The notes under the pieces: model-generated | What the model was told of the DNA's origin: nothing | The model's database searches: none | The model's input: the letters and a program-made list of their open reading frames with translations, nothing else | Program-made: the position numbers and the translations under genes | From: JAENVT01 sp963773085 | Lineage (GTDB): Bacteria > Actinomycetota > Acidimicrobiia > Acidimicrobiales > Ilumatobacteraceae | Direction: 5' to 3' | NCBI GenBank assembly: GCA_963773085.1 | Contig: CAVYZS010000010.1 | Location: 124,001 to 188,000 of the forward strand | Length of the DNA: 64,000 nucleotides | Part shown: one piece after another, positions 25,167 to 34,554 of the stretch | How the letters are laid out: the number at the start of each line of letters is the position of its first letter | Numbering within the stretch: position 1 is the stretch's first letter

Positions 25167-27386
25167 ATGGCAGCTGTCGATCGTGTACTTCCATGGCGCC
25201 GGCATCAGAACGTCACCGCCGACGAGTTGACGCCGTTGTTGAGCGCCTACCGCCGCCGTCACCCGAAGGCTTCGGTGACCATGATCAACCGCGCCTACGA
25301 AACGGCGAAGGAGGCGCATCGCCACCAGTCCCGAGGCAGCGGTGAGAGCTACATCAACCACCCGCTTGCCGTGGCGCGGATCGTCGCCGACATCGGTCTC
25401 GACGAGATCTCGCTGGCGGCCGCGTTGCTGCACGATGCGGTCGAAGACACCGAGATCACCATCGCCGATGTCGAGAAGGGCTTCGGGGCCGAGGTTGCTG
25501 CCATTGTCGATGGAGTCACCAAACTCGAGCGTCTCCAATTCGACTCGAGGGAGGCACAGCAGGCCGCGACGATGCGAAAGATGCTGGTGGCCATGGCTCG
25601 CGATCTGCGGGTGCTGATCATCAAGCTCGCTGACCGATTGCACAACATGCGCACCATCGCCGCGATGCCCAGCGAGAAACAACGCCGCATCGCTCAAGAG
25701 ACCCTCGACATCTATGCCCCGTTGGCTCACCGGCTGGGTATGCAGGAATTGAAACAGCAACTCGAAGACCTCGCATTCGCTTCGCTGTACCCGAAGCGCT
25801 TCGCCGAGCTCGATCATCTGGTCAGCACGCGAACTCCTGAACGCGAGGTGTATCTCGCCAAGGCGATCGCCGAGGTCGGTGGACGGCTGCAGGAGCTCAA
25901 CATCCAGGCCGAAGTCACCGGTCGGGGCAAGCACCTGTGGAGCATCTACGAGAAGATGATGCAGAAAGGGCGCGAGTTCGACGACATCTTCGACCTCGTG
26001 GCCATCCGGGTGATCGTCGATTCGGTCAAGGATTGTTACGCCGCGCTCGGTTGCATCCACGGTCGTTACAAGCCGGTGGTGGGTCGCTTCAAGGACTACA
26101 TCGCGATGCCCAAGTTCAACCTCTACCAGAGCCTGCACACCACGGTGATCGGGCCGGGCGGCAAGGTGGTCGAGGTACAGATCAGGTCGCAGGAGATGCA
26201 CCAACGTGCCGAATGGGGCGTCGCCGCACATTGGTCGTACAAGGGTGACGAATCCAGCACCGACATCGACTGGTTGAACCGGATCATCGACTGGCAGGCC
26301 GACATCTCCGATCCGGCGGCCTTCATGGAGAACTTGAAGACCGACCTCGAGCAGGACGAGGTGTTCGTATTCACCCCGAAGGGGCGGGTGATCCCACTAC
26401 CAGTCGGTTCGACCACTGTCGATTTCGCGTACGCGGTGCACACCGACGTCGGTCACGCATGCATCGGTGCCAAGGTCAACGGCCGGCTCGTTCCGCTGGG
26501 TACGACGCTGCACAGTGGCGACACCTGCGAGATCTTCACATCGAAGGTCGAGTCCGCCGGCCCATCCCGCGACTGGTTGCAGTTCGTCGCCTCGCCGCGG
26601 GCCCGCAACAAGATTCGGCAATGGTTCAGCCGCGAGCGGCGAGTCGACATGATCGAGGCCGGGCGGGAGGAACTGACGAAGGAGTTCCGACGCGAAGGTC
26701 TGCCCCTGCAGCGAATATGGGACAGCAAGGTGTTCACCGATGAGATCTCGGCCAGCTCCTATGCCGATCTCGATTCGGTGTTGGCCGCGATCGGCGAGCA
26801 CCACATCTCGGCACGATCCCTGGCTCAGCGGGTTGCCCGCGGATTTTCGCAGGGCACGGACGGCGAACAGTTCTCCGTCGTGTCGCCGACCAGACCCGAC
26901 CGTCCACACCGGTCGCGGTCGGTCGTCGGTGTGCACGTCGAGGGCCTTGAAGACATCCTGGTACGCCTGTCCCGTTGCTGCACACCCGTGCCCGGTGACG
27001 ACATCGTCGGCTTCGTCACGCGCGGCCGAGGTGTGTCGGTGCATCGCGCCGACTGCGCAAACGCCGAGAGCCTGATGAGCGAGCAGGCGGCACGGCTGAT
27101 CGACGTCGATTGGGACGGCGACCGCACGAAGGCCATCTTCCGGGCCGGTGTCGAGGTCGTTGCGCTCGACCGGTCGCGACTGTTGCGTGACGTGGCCAAC
27201 GCACTCAGCGAACAGCACGTCAACATCGTTTCGTGCAGCACGCACACCGGTGGTGATCGGGTGGCCAAGATGCGATTCGAGTTCGAGCTCGCCGATCCCA
27301 GCCATCTGGATTCCGTGCTGCGCACGATCAAACAGATCGATGCCGTCTACGACGCCTACCGGCTGGTGCCCGGCAAGGGCAGCTAG
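25167..27386 (+). CDS. relA: Bifunctional (p)ppGpp synthetase/hydrolase Rel
   Basis: The stringent-response enzyme, 739 residues. Domain order: HD hydrolase (INHPLAVARIV, HDAVEDT), synthetase (FDDIFDLVAIRV; RFKDYIAMPKFN-YQSLHTT; VEVQIRS), TGS (VFVFTPKGRVIPLP), and C-terminal helical/zinc-finger and ACT domains (CCTPVPGDDIVGF; a repeat of DVANALSEQHVNIV type). The R-x-K-D loop and intact HD motif indicate it both makes and degrades (p)ppGpp. ATG 25167 fits the family N-terminus. A palindromic element follows 45 bp after the stop. Confidence 0.96.
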   Translation: MAAVDRVLPWRRHQNVTADELTPLLSAYRRRHPKASVTMINRAYETAKEAHRHQSRGSGESYINHPLAVARIVADIGLDEISLAAALLHDAVEDTEITIADVEKGFGAEVAAIVDGVTKLERLQFDSREAQQAATMRKMLVAMARDLRVLIIKLADRLHNMRTIAAMPSEKQRRIAQETLDIYAPLAHRLGMQELKQQLEDLAFASLYPKRFAELDHLVSTRTPEREVYLAKAIAEVGGRLQELNIQAEVTGRGKHLWSIYEKMMQKGREFDDIFDLVAIRVIVDSVKDCYAALGCIHGRYKPVVGRFKDYIAMPKFNLYQSLHTTVIGPGGKVVEVQIRSQEMHQRAEWGVAAHWSYKGDESSTDIDWLNRIIDWQADISDPAAFMENLKTDLEQDEVFVFTPKGRVIPLPVGSTTVDFAYAVHTDVGHACIGAKVNGRLVPLGTTLHSGDTCEIFTSKVESAGPSRDWLQFVASPRARNKIRQWFSRERRVDMIEAGREELTKEFRREGLPLQRIWDSKVFTDEISASSYADLDSVLAAIGEHHISARSLAQRVARGFSQGTDGEQFSVVSPTRPDRPHRSRSVVGVHVEGLEDILVRLSRCCTPVPGDDIVGFVTRGRGVSVHRADCANAESLMSEQAARLIDVDWDGDRTKAIFRAGVEVVALDRSRLLRDVANALSEQHVNIVSCSTHTGGDRVAKMRFEFELADPSHLDSVLRTIKQIDAVYDAYRLVPGKGS

Positions 27387-27431
27387 CCCACCAGGTTTCC
27401 GAGCACCCCTGCCGGCGCGGATCCGAACTTC

Positions 27432-27466
27432 GTCGCTCCGGACGTGTCCAGCCTGTCGAGAGCGAC
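27432..27466. repeat. 35-nt palindromic element, copy 2 (after relA)
   Basis: It begins GTCGCTC and ends GAGCGAC, a perfect 7-bp terminal inverted repeat, with an inner GGAC-GT-GTCC palindrome. It matches the element after ruvB (16437-16471) at 29 of 35 positions and lies at nearly the same distance from the upstream stop. Confidence 0.6.
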
Positions 27467-27537
27467 AAAGTTGGCTCAGTGGGTGGCCCGGCAAAGGAAG
27501 CCGAGGCGTCAATTCGGGCCGGTAGCCTGGGCCGACG

Positions 27538-28791
27538 ATGCCGGAATTCCAGACGAGCCCAGGGATGCGCGACATCCTGCCGCCGGAGTCGGCGCGTTGG
27601 CGACGATTCGTCACGGTCTTCGCCGAGGTCGTCGAGGCCGCCGGGTACGGTCAGGTGATCTCGCCGCTGCTCGAGGATCTGGGAGTTTTCCAACGGATCG
27701 GCGACGCTACCGACGTGGTGACCAAGGAGATGTACGACTTCATCGACAAGGGTGGGCGCCACATCGCCTTGCGCCCCGAACTGACTGCGTCGGTGTGCCG
27801 TGCGTATGTGCAGCATCGCCCGGTTACGCCGTGGAAGGTCTGGTACACAGGCTCGCAGTTCCGCTACGAGAAGCCGCAGCGTGGCCGTTACCGACAATTC
27901 GATCAGGTCGGCATCGAGGTGCTCGGCGTCAACGATCCGCACCTCGACGTCGAAGTGATCGCCCTCGGCTGGGAGTTCTATCGAGCGCTGGGCCTCCAGC
28001 AGGTCTCCGTTCTGCTCAACTCGTTGGGCGAGCCCGACGACCGTGCCCGCTACGTAGACGCTCTGCGGGCGTACCTCGAAGCGCATCGCGGCGCGTTGTC
28101 GTCGGAGAGTCAGATCACCCTCGACAAGAACCCGCTGCGCGTGCTCGATTCGAAGCGTCCTTCCGACGCGGCAATCGTCGCCGAGGCGCCACGGATAGCC
28201 CAGTTCTACACTGCCGATGCAGCCGCTCACTTCGCCGTTGTCCAGTCGGGCCTGTCAGCGCTCGGCATCCCGTTCACGGTTACCGACACGTTGGTACGCG
28301 GCCTCGACTACTACCGCCACACCACGTTCGAATACCAAGGCGGCACGCTCGACTCGGCCCAGAACGCCCTGGGTGGCGGTGGCCGATACGACGGTCTGGT
28401 CGAATCGCTGGGCGGGCCGCCCACCCACGGGATCGGGTTTGCCCTGGGCCTCGACCGTACCCTGCTGGCCTGTGACGACGAGGGCGCGTTCGCGGCCCGA
28501 CCGTTGGCGCTCGACGCCTTCGTCATCGACACCGCCGGCGGCCTCGAAGCGTTGCAGCTCACGGCTGAACTGCGCGCCGCTGGTCTGATGGCCGACCGAG
28601 CCTACGAGAACCGCAGCATGAAGGCGCAGATGAAAGCCGCCGACCGCAGCGGTGCGGAGATTGCCGTCATCATCGGCAGCAACGAGGTCGCCGAAGGTGC
28701 TGTCACCGTTCGCCCGTTGCGCACCAACGATGGTCAACAGACCATCGCCCGATCAACCTTGATCGACTACCTGAAGAAAGCGCGTCCATGA
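27538..28791 (+). CDS. hisS: Histidyl-tRNA synthetase
   Basis: A class II synthetase of 417 residues. Motifs: PGMRDILPPE at the N-terminus, motif 2 around QFRYEKPQRGRYRQFDQ, the histidine-binding GLDYYRHTTFEYQ, motif 3 GIGFALGLDR, and the C-terminal anticodon domain. The TGA overlaps the aspS ATG. A TAGCCT box lies nine bases before ATG 27538. Confidence 0.96.
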   Translation: MPEFQTSPGMRDILPPESARWRRFVTVFAEVVEAAGYGQVISPLLEDLGVFQRIGDATDVVTKEMYDFIDKGGRHIALRPELTASVCRAYVQHRPVTPWKVWYTGSQFRYEKPQRGRYRQFDQVGIEVLGVNDPHLDVEVIALGWEFYRALGLQQVSVLLNSLGEPDDRARYVDALRAYLEAHRGALSSESQITLDKNPLRVLDSKRPSDAAIVAEAPRIAQFYTADAAAHFAVVQSGLSALGIPFTVTDTLVRGLDYYRHTTFEYQGGTLDSAQNALGGGGRYDGLVESLGGPPTHGIGFALGLDRTLLACDDEGAFAARPLALDAFVIDTAGGLEALQLTAELRAAGLMADRAYENRSMKAQMKAADRSGAEIAVIIGSNEVAEGAVTVRPLRTNDGQQTIARSTLIDYLKKARP

Positions 28792-30530
28792 GCACGACAT
28801 CCATGCGCACCCACCAGTGCGGCCACCTTCGCCCCGAGCACATCGGACAGACGGTCAGTCTGTGCGGCTGGGTAGCGACTCGCCGCGAGCATGGCGAGAA
28901 GCTGGCCTTCGTCGACCTCCGCGACCACACAGGGGTCACGCAATGCGTCGTCGACAATTCCGTCGACGTGCGGCCCGAGTATGTCATCAGAGTCACCGGC
29001 GTCGTCACGGCCCGACCGGATGACAGCACCAATGATCGACTGCCGACCGGCGGCATCGAGCTGCAGGACTGTCACGTCGAGATCCTCAACAGTGCCGAGG
29101 CGCCGCCGTTCCCGATCAACGAGCGTGCCGACACCGTGGCTGAGACAACTCGTCTGCAGTACCGCTATCTCGACATTCGACGGGAACGGATGCAGCGCAA
29201 CCTCCGCATCCGGGCCGCAGCAAACTCGGCAATCCGTCAGGCGATGGAAGCACAAGGCTTCGTCGAGGTCGAGACGCCCATGCTCGTACCGAGTACTCCG
29301 GAAGGTGCCCGCGAGTTCATCGTGCCCAGCCGGCAGCAACCCGGTTCGTTCTACGCCCTTCCGCAAAGCCCGCAGCTGTTCAAGCAGTTGCTGATGCTCG
29401 CCGGTATCGACCGGTACTACCAGCTGGCTCGTTGTCTGCGCGACGAAGACCTGCGCGCTGACCGCCAGTACGAGTTCATGCAGCTCGATGCCGAGATGAG
29501 CTTTGCCAGCCAGGACGACGTGCATCAGGCGATCGGCGCTGCCGTCGTCGCCGCTGCTCGTTCAGCCGGTCAGGAACCCGGCGAGATCGTCAAGCTCACC
29601 TGGCACGACGCGATGAATCGCTTCGGCACCGACAAACCCGACATGCGCTTCGCCATGGAACTCGTCGAGCTGACGCCTGTGTTCTCGGCCACCGGGTTCA
29701 AGGCGTTCGCCGGTGCGGCGACCATCAAAGGCATCAACGCCTCGGGCAAGGCGCACGAATACGGCCGCAACAAGCTCGATGCCCTGACCGACAACGCCAA
29801 GAGCATGGGCGCCAAGGGCCTGGTGTGGCTGAAGGTGGCCGACGACGGGTCGCTCGAGTCACCCGTAGTCAAGTTCCTCTCCGAGGCCGAACAGATCGCG
29901 CTCGGAGAACGCCTCGAAGCCGAGCCGGGAGACCTGTTGCTGATCGTCGCCGACGACTGGGCGACGACATGCGAAGTGCTCGGAACGCTGCGCAACGATC
30001 TCGGCCGTCCGCCGGTGCACGAGGGTCCGTATCGGTATCTGTGGGTCGTCGATTTCCCGCTCTTCGTCGGTGTCGACGAGGTCACCGGCCGACCGAAGCC
30101 CGGGCATCACCCTTTCACCCAGCCGCACCCCGACGACGTACACATGCTCGAGTCCGATCCATTGAAGGTGCGCAGCCAGGCGTACGACCTGGTGCTCAAC
30201 GGCTGGGAGCTCGGGTCCGGTTCGATCCGGATCCACCAGCACGAGATGCAGTCACGCATCTTCCGGTTGCTGGGGATCAGCGACGAAGAGGCCAACAAGC
30301 GTTTCGGCTTCTTCCTCAACCCGTTCCGCTATGGCGCCCCGCCTCATGGTGGCTTTGCCTTCGGAATCGATCGTCTCGTGGCGATCCTGGCAGGCGAGGA
30401 GAACATCCGCGAGGTCATCGCCTTTCCCAAGACGCAGTCCGGCATGGACCCGATGACCAACGCACCGACGCCTGTCGACGGCAAGCAACTCGATGCACTG
30501 GGCATTCGCACGCTTCCACCGAAGGCGTAG
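28788..30530 (+). CDS. aspS: Aspartyl-tRNA synthetase (bacterial type, possibly non-discriminating)
   Basis: A class IIb synthetase of 580 residues with N-terminal OB anticodon domain, catalytic core and inserted GAD domain; motif 3 is PHGGFAFGIDRL. The OB domain has RREHG: His35 occupies the position where non-discriminating AspRS carry His and discriminating ones (such as E. coli) carry Leu. If so, it would also charge tRNA-Asn and need GatCAB. That is inference from one residue. It is coupled to hisS. Confidence 0.95.
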   Translation: MSTTSMRTHQCGHLRPEHIGQTVSLCGWVATRREHGEKLAFVDLRDHTGVTQCVVDNSVDVRPEYVIRVTGVVTARPDDSTNDRLPTGGIELQDCHVEILNSAEAPPFPINERADTVAETTRLQYRYLDIRRERMQRNLRIRAAANSAIRQAMEAQGFVEVETPMLVPSTPEGAREFIVPSRQQPGSFYALPQSPQLFKQLLMLAGIDRYYQLARCLRDEDLRADRQYEFMQLDAEMSFASQDDVHQAIGAAVVAAARSAGQEPGEIVKLTWHDAMNRFGTDKPDMRFAMELVELTPVFSATGFKAFAGAATIKGINASGKAHEYGRNKLDALTDNAKSMGAKGLVWLKVADDGSLESPVVKFLSEAEQIALGERLEAEPGDLLLIVADDWATTCEVLGTLRNDLGRPPVHEGPYRYLWVVDFPLFVGVDEVTGRPKPGHHPFTQPHPDDVHMLESDPLKVRSQAYDLVLNGWELGSGSIRIHQHEMQSRIFRLLGISDEEANKRFGFFLNPFRYGAPPHGGFAFGIDRLVAILAGEENIREVIAFPKTQSGMDPMTNAPTPVDGKQLDALGIRTLPPKA

Positions 30531-30550
30531 GCACTGAGGCCTCGCCCGGG

Positions 30551-32026
30551 TCACTTCGGCGCGTAGAACCGCACTTCAGAGAGGTAGCCGATGTTGGCGT
30601 CGTTGTTCGGGTTGGAGAACAGGAACCGCACCCAACGGGTTTCGACGGTTGCCGTCAGGGTGACCCACTTGTTCGGCGCGGTTGCATTGCTCCGCTTGGA
30701 GATGGTCGACCAGTGCACGCCATCCGGCGACGTCTGCAGCTGGTACCTGTCGGCGAAACCGATCTGCGAGAACCTCCAGCGAATCTCACCCAGTTTCACC
30801 GTGGTGCCGAGATCGTAGGCGGTCCAGCCGGTGCGTGGCGGGATGACCATGGCCGTCTGCCACGCGGTCGCGAACTTGCCGTCGATGGTCAGGTGAGCCG
30901 ACTTCTCGGGTGAGTTCGACGAACGGGCCGATCGCTTCACCCTGTAGCGTCCACCGCTGAGGCTTGCACTCGTCGGCGGGCTCACCGCGACCTCGGCTCG
31001 GCTGGTGATCTCGGCGGCACTCAGCACCTGTGGGTGATCGGTCGGCGTGAATTCGGCCGCCGCGAAGAAGCGGACCTCAGCAACGTGACCCAGTTGCGGG
31101 TCCTGCTTGGGGTTGCGGAACGCGAAGCGGACGATTCGCACCTTCTGGTTCAACTTCAGACTGTTCCAAGCGCCGACGGGTGCCTCGCCGGGCGTGGCAA
31201 CTGTTGTCCACTTGATACCGTCCACCGAGACGTCGATCCGGAACTGGTCAGCCGCTCCGGGAGCCGCCCACATCCAGTCGATGCGCACCAGCGGGACCGT
31301 TTCTCCGAGATCGGCGTTGAGCCACGCCCAGGTGGGCGGTGACGTGGCCACCATCTGGGTGACGAACTCCGTACCGGGATCGCCGTCCCCGGCGCGTGAC
31401 GCAACCTGCGAATTACTGGTCGAGTACAGCGATACCGGGCGGAGCTCTACGGGCTGCGGGTCGGGCCTGGTCGTGGTTGTAGTTGTGGTCGTCGACGTGG
31501 TCGACGTTGTCGACGTGGTGGAGGTGGAGGTCGTCGAGATGTCCGCCGGTTGGCATGTGCTGCCACTCGGCCGTGCCGCTCCACCGGGGCCTTTGTAGTC
31601 GAGGCCGTTCTCGTCGTGCCAACGCTCGGACGTCCAGTCACCGTGCCGTGAGCGGTCCTCCCCGCTCTTGGCCCGTCCGTGGAAATGGGCAGGAATCGGC
31701 AGATCCCATGTCACTGCGTTCTTCGAATTTGCCGGAATCGTGAGCGGGTAGAGAGCGCCCAACTCGTCGCTGATGTCTCCGTCGAGCAGGGCGACCGTAG
31801 AGCCTTCGGAGGTCTGCTCCGTCGCCGTGATCGTGACTGCGGCCGGGCTGTCGTTGATACCGCCGACACGCAGGAATGTGTCTGTCGAACAGACCGTCAC
31901 GAGTCCGGCCTTGTAGGTCGGTCGATCATCGGAGCCTCCCGACGCCTGCGACCGCCCGACGGGCGCGACCGCGCTTGCCAGCACCGTGGCCGTCGCCAGC
32001 CACATCAGCTTCCGCCGCCGGTTCAT
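30551..32026 (-). CDS. Exported protein with two discoidin-like (F5/8 type C) domains
   Basis: The 491-residue protein starts with a basic, hydrophobic signal peptide (MNRRRKLMWLATATVLASA...). An N-terminal region with a YKAGLVTVCSTDTFLRVGG beta-type stretch is followed by a long Thr/Ser linker. Two beta-sandwich repeats follow, each with a WLNADLG / AYDLGTTVKLGEIRWR-type core and an ending on EVRFF/EVRFYAPK, as in F5/8 type C carbohydrate- or surface-binding domains. A role in surface adhesion or glycan binding is inferred. ATG 32026 is chosen for the signal peptide; longer frames run into the divergent Nudix gene. Confidence 0.75.
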   Translation of the reverse strand: MNRRRKLMWLATATVLASAVAPVGRSQASGGSDDRPTYKAGLVTVCSTDTFLRVGGINDSPAAVTITATEQTSEGSTVALLDGDISDELGALYPLTIPANSKNAVTWDLPIPAHFHGRAKSGEDRSRHGDWTSERWHDENGLDYKGPGGAARPSGSTCQPADISTTSTSTTSTTSTTSTTTTTTTTRPDPQPVELRPVSLYSTSNSQVASRAGDGDPGTEFVTQMVATSPPTWAWLNADLGETVPLVRIDWMWAAPGAADQFRIDVSVDGIKWTTVATPGEAPVGAWNSLKLNQKVRIVRFAFRNPKQDPQLGHVAEVRFFAAAEFTPTDHPQVLSAAEITSRAEVAVSPPTSASLSGGRYRVKRSARSSNSPEKSAHLTIDGKFATAWQTAMVIPPRTGWTAYDLGTTVKLGEIRWRFSQIGFADRYQLQTSPDGVHWSTISKRSNATAPNKWVTLTATVETRWVRFLFSNPNNDANIGYLSEVRFYAPK

Positions 32027-32106
32027 TGCAGGAGCTATCGGCCGCGGTGCGTCCAGGTTGAGTTCAGAGTTCGTCTGATTCGTCCCAGGGGATACGTTGA
32101 AGGGCA

Positions 32107-32559
32107 ATGAGCAGTCAACACTTTCGGGCCGGTGTGGTGATGGTCGTCCGCCATCCGGATGGCCGTCAGGTGCTGGCTTTCGAACGTGCCGATTCGGCAG
32201 GGAGTTGGCAATTCCCACAGGGTGGCCTTCAGCAGGGCGAGGAGCCGATCGTCGGAGCATGGCGCGAGTTGATGGAGGAGACCGGTCTTGGCGAGGCCGA
32301 TGTGGTTGCTCGTGCCGAATACCCCGAGTGGGTCGCCAATGAATGGCCCGAGGACGTGATCCGCGAAAGCGGACGCGACGGCCGACGGCGCGGCCAGGTG
32401 CACAAATGGTTCTTCTTCGACGCGCTTCGGGCGGACATCACTCCGACGCCGGACGGTAGCGAGTTCGTCTCCTGGCGCTGGGTCGACCCGGATTGGCTGG
32501 TTGCCAGCGTCTCCGACTGGCGACGCGCCGCCTACGAACGCGTCCTGGGATCCCTGTGA
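32107..32559 (+). CDS. Nudix hydrolase (RppH-like)
   Basis: The 150-residue protein carries a full Nudix box G-x5-E-x7-R-E-L-x-E-E-x-G-L starting at GGLQQGEE. The WQFPQGG and later HKWFFFDA motifs resemble bacterial RNA pyrophosphohydrolase RppH, which trims 5'-triphosphates from RNA; a dinucleoside polyphosphate substrate is the alternative. A TACGTT box lies eight bases before ATG 32107. Its stop overlaps the rarA GTG. Confidence 0.85.
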   Translation: MSSQHFRAGVVMVVRHPDGRQVLAFERADSAGSWQFPQGGLQQGEEPIVGAWRELMEETGLGEADVVARAEYPEWVANEWPEDVIRESGRDGRRRGQVHKWFFFDALRADITPTPDGSEFVSWRWVDPDWLVASVSDWRRAAYERVLGSL

Positions 32560-33830
32560 GTGACCTGTTCACGGCGGCAGCGGAGAAGCATCTGCGTGCT
32601 CAGGCGCCTTTGGCGGCACGACTGCGACCACGAACGCTCGATGATGTGGTCGGCCAGGACCATCTGGTCGGCCCGGGCAAGCCCCTTCGTCGCCTCGTCG
32701 AGCAGGACCGGCTGACCAGCGCAATTTTCTGGGGTCCGCCCGGAACCGGGAAGACCACGTTGGCGCTGGCCGTCGCAGGCACGACGAAGCGGGTGTTCGA
32801 GCAGATGAGCGCCGTCAACGCCGGAATCAAGGACGTGCGCGACGTGATCGAACGGGCCCGACAGCGCCTGGGCGAGCATGGCCGGGGCACCATCTTGTTC
32901 CTCGACGAGATCCACCGGTTCAACAAAGCTCAGCAGGATGGTCTCCTGCCGGCGGTCGAGGACGGCACGTTGACCATGATCGGCGCCACCACCGAGAACC
33001 CGTTCTTCGAGGTCAACCCCCCGCTTCGCAGCCGCAGCACACTTTTCCGCCTCGAGCCGTTGAATCGCGAGGCCATCGAAGTGTTGGTTCGCCGCGGACT
33101 TCAGGCCGAAGGGACCACGGCCACCCCGGACGCGATCGACCATCTCGTCGATCGAGCCGGAGGTGACGGCAGACAGGTGTTGACGGCCCTCGAAGTGGCG
33201 TGCGCGCTCGCTCATCCCGACACTGTCGATCTCAGCCACGTCGAGGCGGCGTTGGGGACCAGTGCGCTGCGCTACGGCCGCGACGACCACTATGACGTGA
33301 TCAGCGCATTCATCAAGAGCATGCGTGGCAGCGATCCACAGGCCGCCGTGTACTACTTGGCGCGGATGTTGGAAGCCGGCGAGGATGCTCGCTTCATCGC
33401 CCGACGAATGATCATTTTCGCCAGCGAAGACGTTGGCATGGCCGATCCGCAGGCGTTGTTGGTTGCGGTCGCCGCGGCGCAGGCCGTCGAGCACGTCGGC
33501 CTTCCGGAGGCTCAGCTCAACCTCGGCCAGGCTGCAATTCACCTGGCGACCGCACCGAAGAGCAACCGGTCGGCGATGGCTGTCTGGAACGCCCGCACCG
33601 ACGTTCAGAACGGCGCCATCGGCGAGGTGCCACCACATCTGCGTGACGCGCACTACAAAGGTGCCCAATCACTGGGCCACGGGGTCGGCTACGACTACCC
33701 TCATGACCATCCGGAAGGCTGGACGGACCAGCAGTACCTACCGGATGCCCAGCGAGACAAGCAGTACTACGAACCGAGCGAGCACGGAGCAGAGGCAGAC
33801 GTGGCAAGGCGAATGGACGAGCGCAAGTGA
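32556..33830 (+). CDS. rarA: Replication-associated recombination ATPase RarA (MgsA)
   Basis: A AAA+ protein of 424 residues related to RuvB and clamp loaders, acting at stalled replication forks. Motifs: LRPRTLDDVVGQDHL, Walker A GPPGTGKTT, Walker B LFLDEIHRFNKAQQD, sensor GATTENPFF, and the C-terminal MgsA domain with SKAHNGDH-like RYGRDDHYDVISAFIKSMRGSDP. GTG 32556 overlaps the Nudix stop and gives the correct family N-terminus. Confidence 0.94.
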   Translation: MSDLFTAAAEKHLRAQAPLAARLRPRTLDDVVGQDHLVGPGKPLRRLVEQDRLTSAIFWGPPGTGKTTLALAVAGTTKRVFEQMSAVNAGIKDVRDVIERARQRLGEHGRGTILFLDEIHRFNKAQQDGLLPAVEDGTLTMIGATTENPFFEVNPPLRSRSTLFRLEPLNREAIEVLVRRGLQAEGTTATPDAIDHLVDRAGGDGRQVLTALEVACALAHPDTVDLSHVEAALGTSALRYGRDDHYDVISAFIKSMRGSDPQAAVYYLARMLEAGEDARFIARRMIIFASEDVGMADPQALLVAVAAAQAVEHVGLPEAQLNLGQAAIHLATAPKSNRSAMAVWNARTDVQNGAIGEVPPHLRDAHYKGAQSLGHGVGYDYPHDHPEGWTDQQYLPDAQRDKQYYEPSEHGAEADVARRMDERK

Positions 33831-34216
33831 CCGCCGGCGAACTTGCCGTGGTATTGGCCGCCGTGCTTTGCTGCATCGGCTTCGCCGCGTTGATCGTGGT
33901 GTTGTTGCGCGTCCTCGACACGATGAGGTCGCTCCGCGGTGAAGTGACGTCGTTGCGCGACGAGACACGTCCGTTGCTGGCCGAGTTGCGGGCCTCGACG
34001 GACGCCGCCAATGCCACGATGGCCGAGGCCCGCGACGACCTGCAACGATTCGACCGCGTTCTCGGCTCGGCCGAGGCCATCAGCGACGCCGTGTCGGGGG
34101 GTAGCCGCGTCGCCCGCGCTGCGCTGAGCACGCCTGTGATCAAGACGGCTGCCCTGGCCACTGGCACGTCGCGGGCGGTGCGTCGCCTGCGCCGCAAGGA
34201 ACGGAGATCAGCATGA
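33827..34216 (+). CDS. DUF948-like single-pass membrane protein
   Basis: The 129-residue protein has one N-terminal transmembrane helix (about 7-28) followed by a helical stretch (DTMRSLRGEVTSLRDETRPLLAELRAS) and a basic C-terminus. This is the layout of the DUF948 proteins often found after rarA and before alaS in actinobacteria. Function unknown. It overlaps rarA (GTGA) and the next gene. Confidence 0.7.
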   Translation: MTAGELAVVLAAVLCCIGFAALIVVLLRVLDTMRSLRGEVTSLRDETRPLLAELRASTDAANATMAEARDDLQRFDRVLGSAEAISDAVSGGSRVARAALSTPVIKTAALATGTSRAVRRLRRKERRSA

Positions 34217-34554
34217 TCAAGCGAATGACATGGTTCGTCGGCGGGGCTGTGGCCGGTGTGGCCGGCGCCGGGATCGCCAAGCGCAAGGTCAAACAAGTGG
34301 CTGCGCATCTGGCTCCGAGGAACGTCGCTCATGGAGTCGGCGACCGCTTTCGCGATGCCGTCGCCGAGGGCCGGCGGGCGATGCGCGCCAAGGAAGTCGA
34401 GTTGCGGGCGCGTCTCGATGGACGGGCGACCACATTGGCAGACGACCTCGACGAAGGCGATGAGGTGTTGGTCGACGGCCGGCCCGTCGAGCCCGGTCAG
34501 ATCATCGTGCTCAAGCAGGTCCGCGACCAGCACAACTCTCGCCGCCGCGCATGA
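34213..34554 (+). CDS. Small hypothetical protein (DUF6167-like)
   Basis: The 113-residue protein has a Gly/Ala-rich hydrophobic N-terminus (FVGGAVAGVAGAGIA) and a charged helical body. It sits in the position of the DUF6167-type gene that follows DUF948 in other actinobacteria; my family name rests mainly on context. It overlaps both neighbours by 4 bp. Confidence 0.6.
   Translation: MIKRMTWFVGGAVAGVAGAGIAKRKVKQVAAHLAPRNVAHGVGDRFRDAVAEGRRAMRAKEVELRARLDGRATTLADDLDEGDEVLVDGRPVEPGQIIVLKQVRDQHNSRRRA

Noticed and set aside
24825..26231. 468-codon minus-strand frame antisense to apt and relA
   Set aside because: No domain is visible and relA codon structure explains it.
9160..31520. Repeated ACN/GTN-type tracts (9160-9260, 10480-10550, 22200-22430, 31440-31520) as possible CRISPR or tandem repeat arrays
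   Set aside because: They lie in frame within exported proteins, encode Thr linkers, and have no spacer-repeat periodicity.
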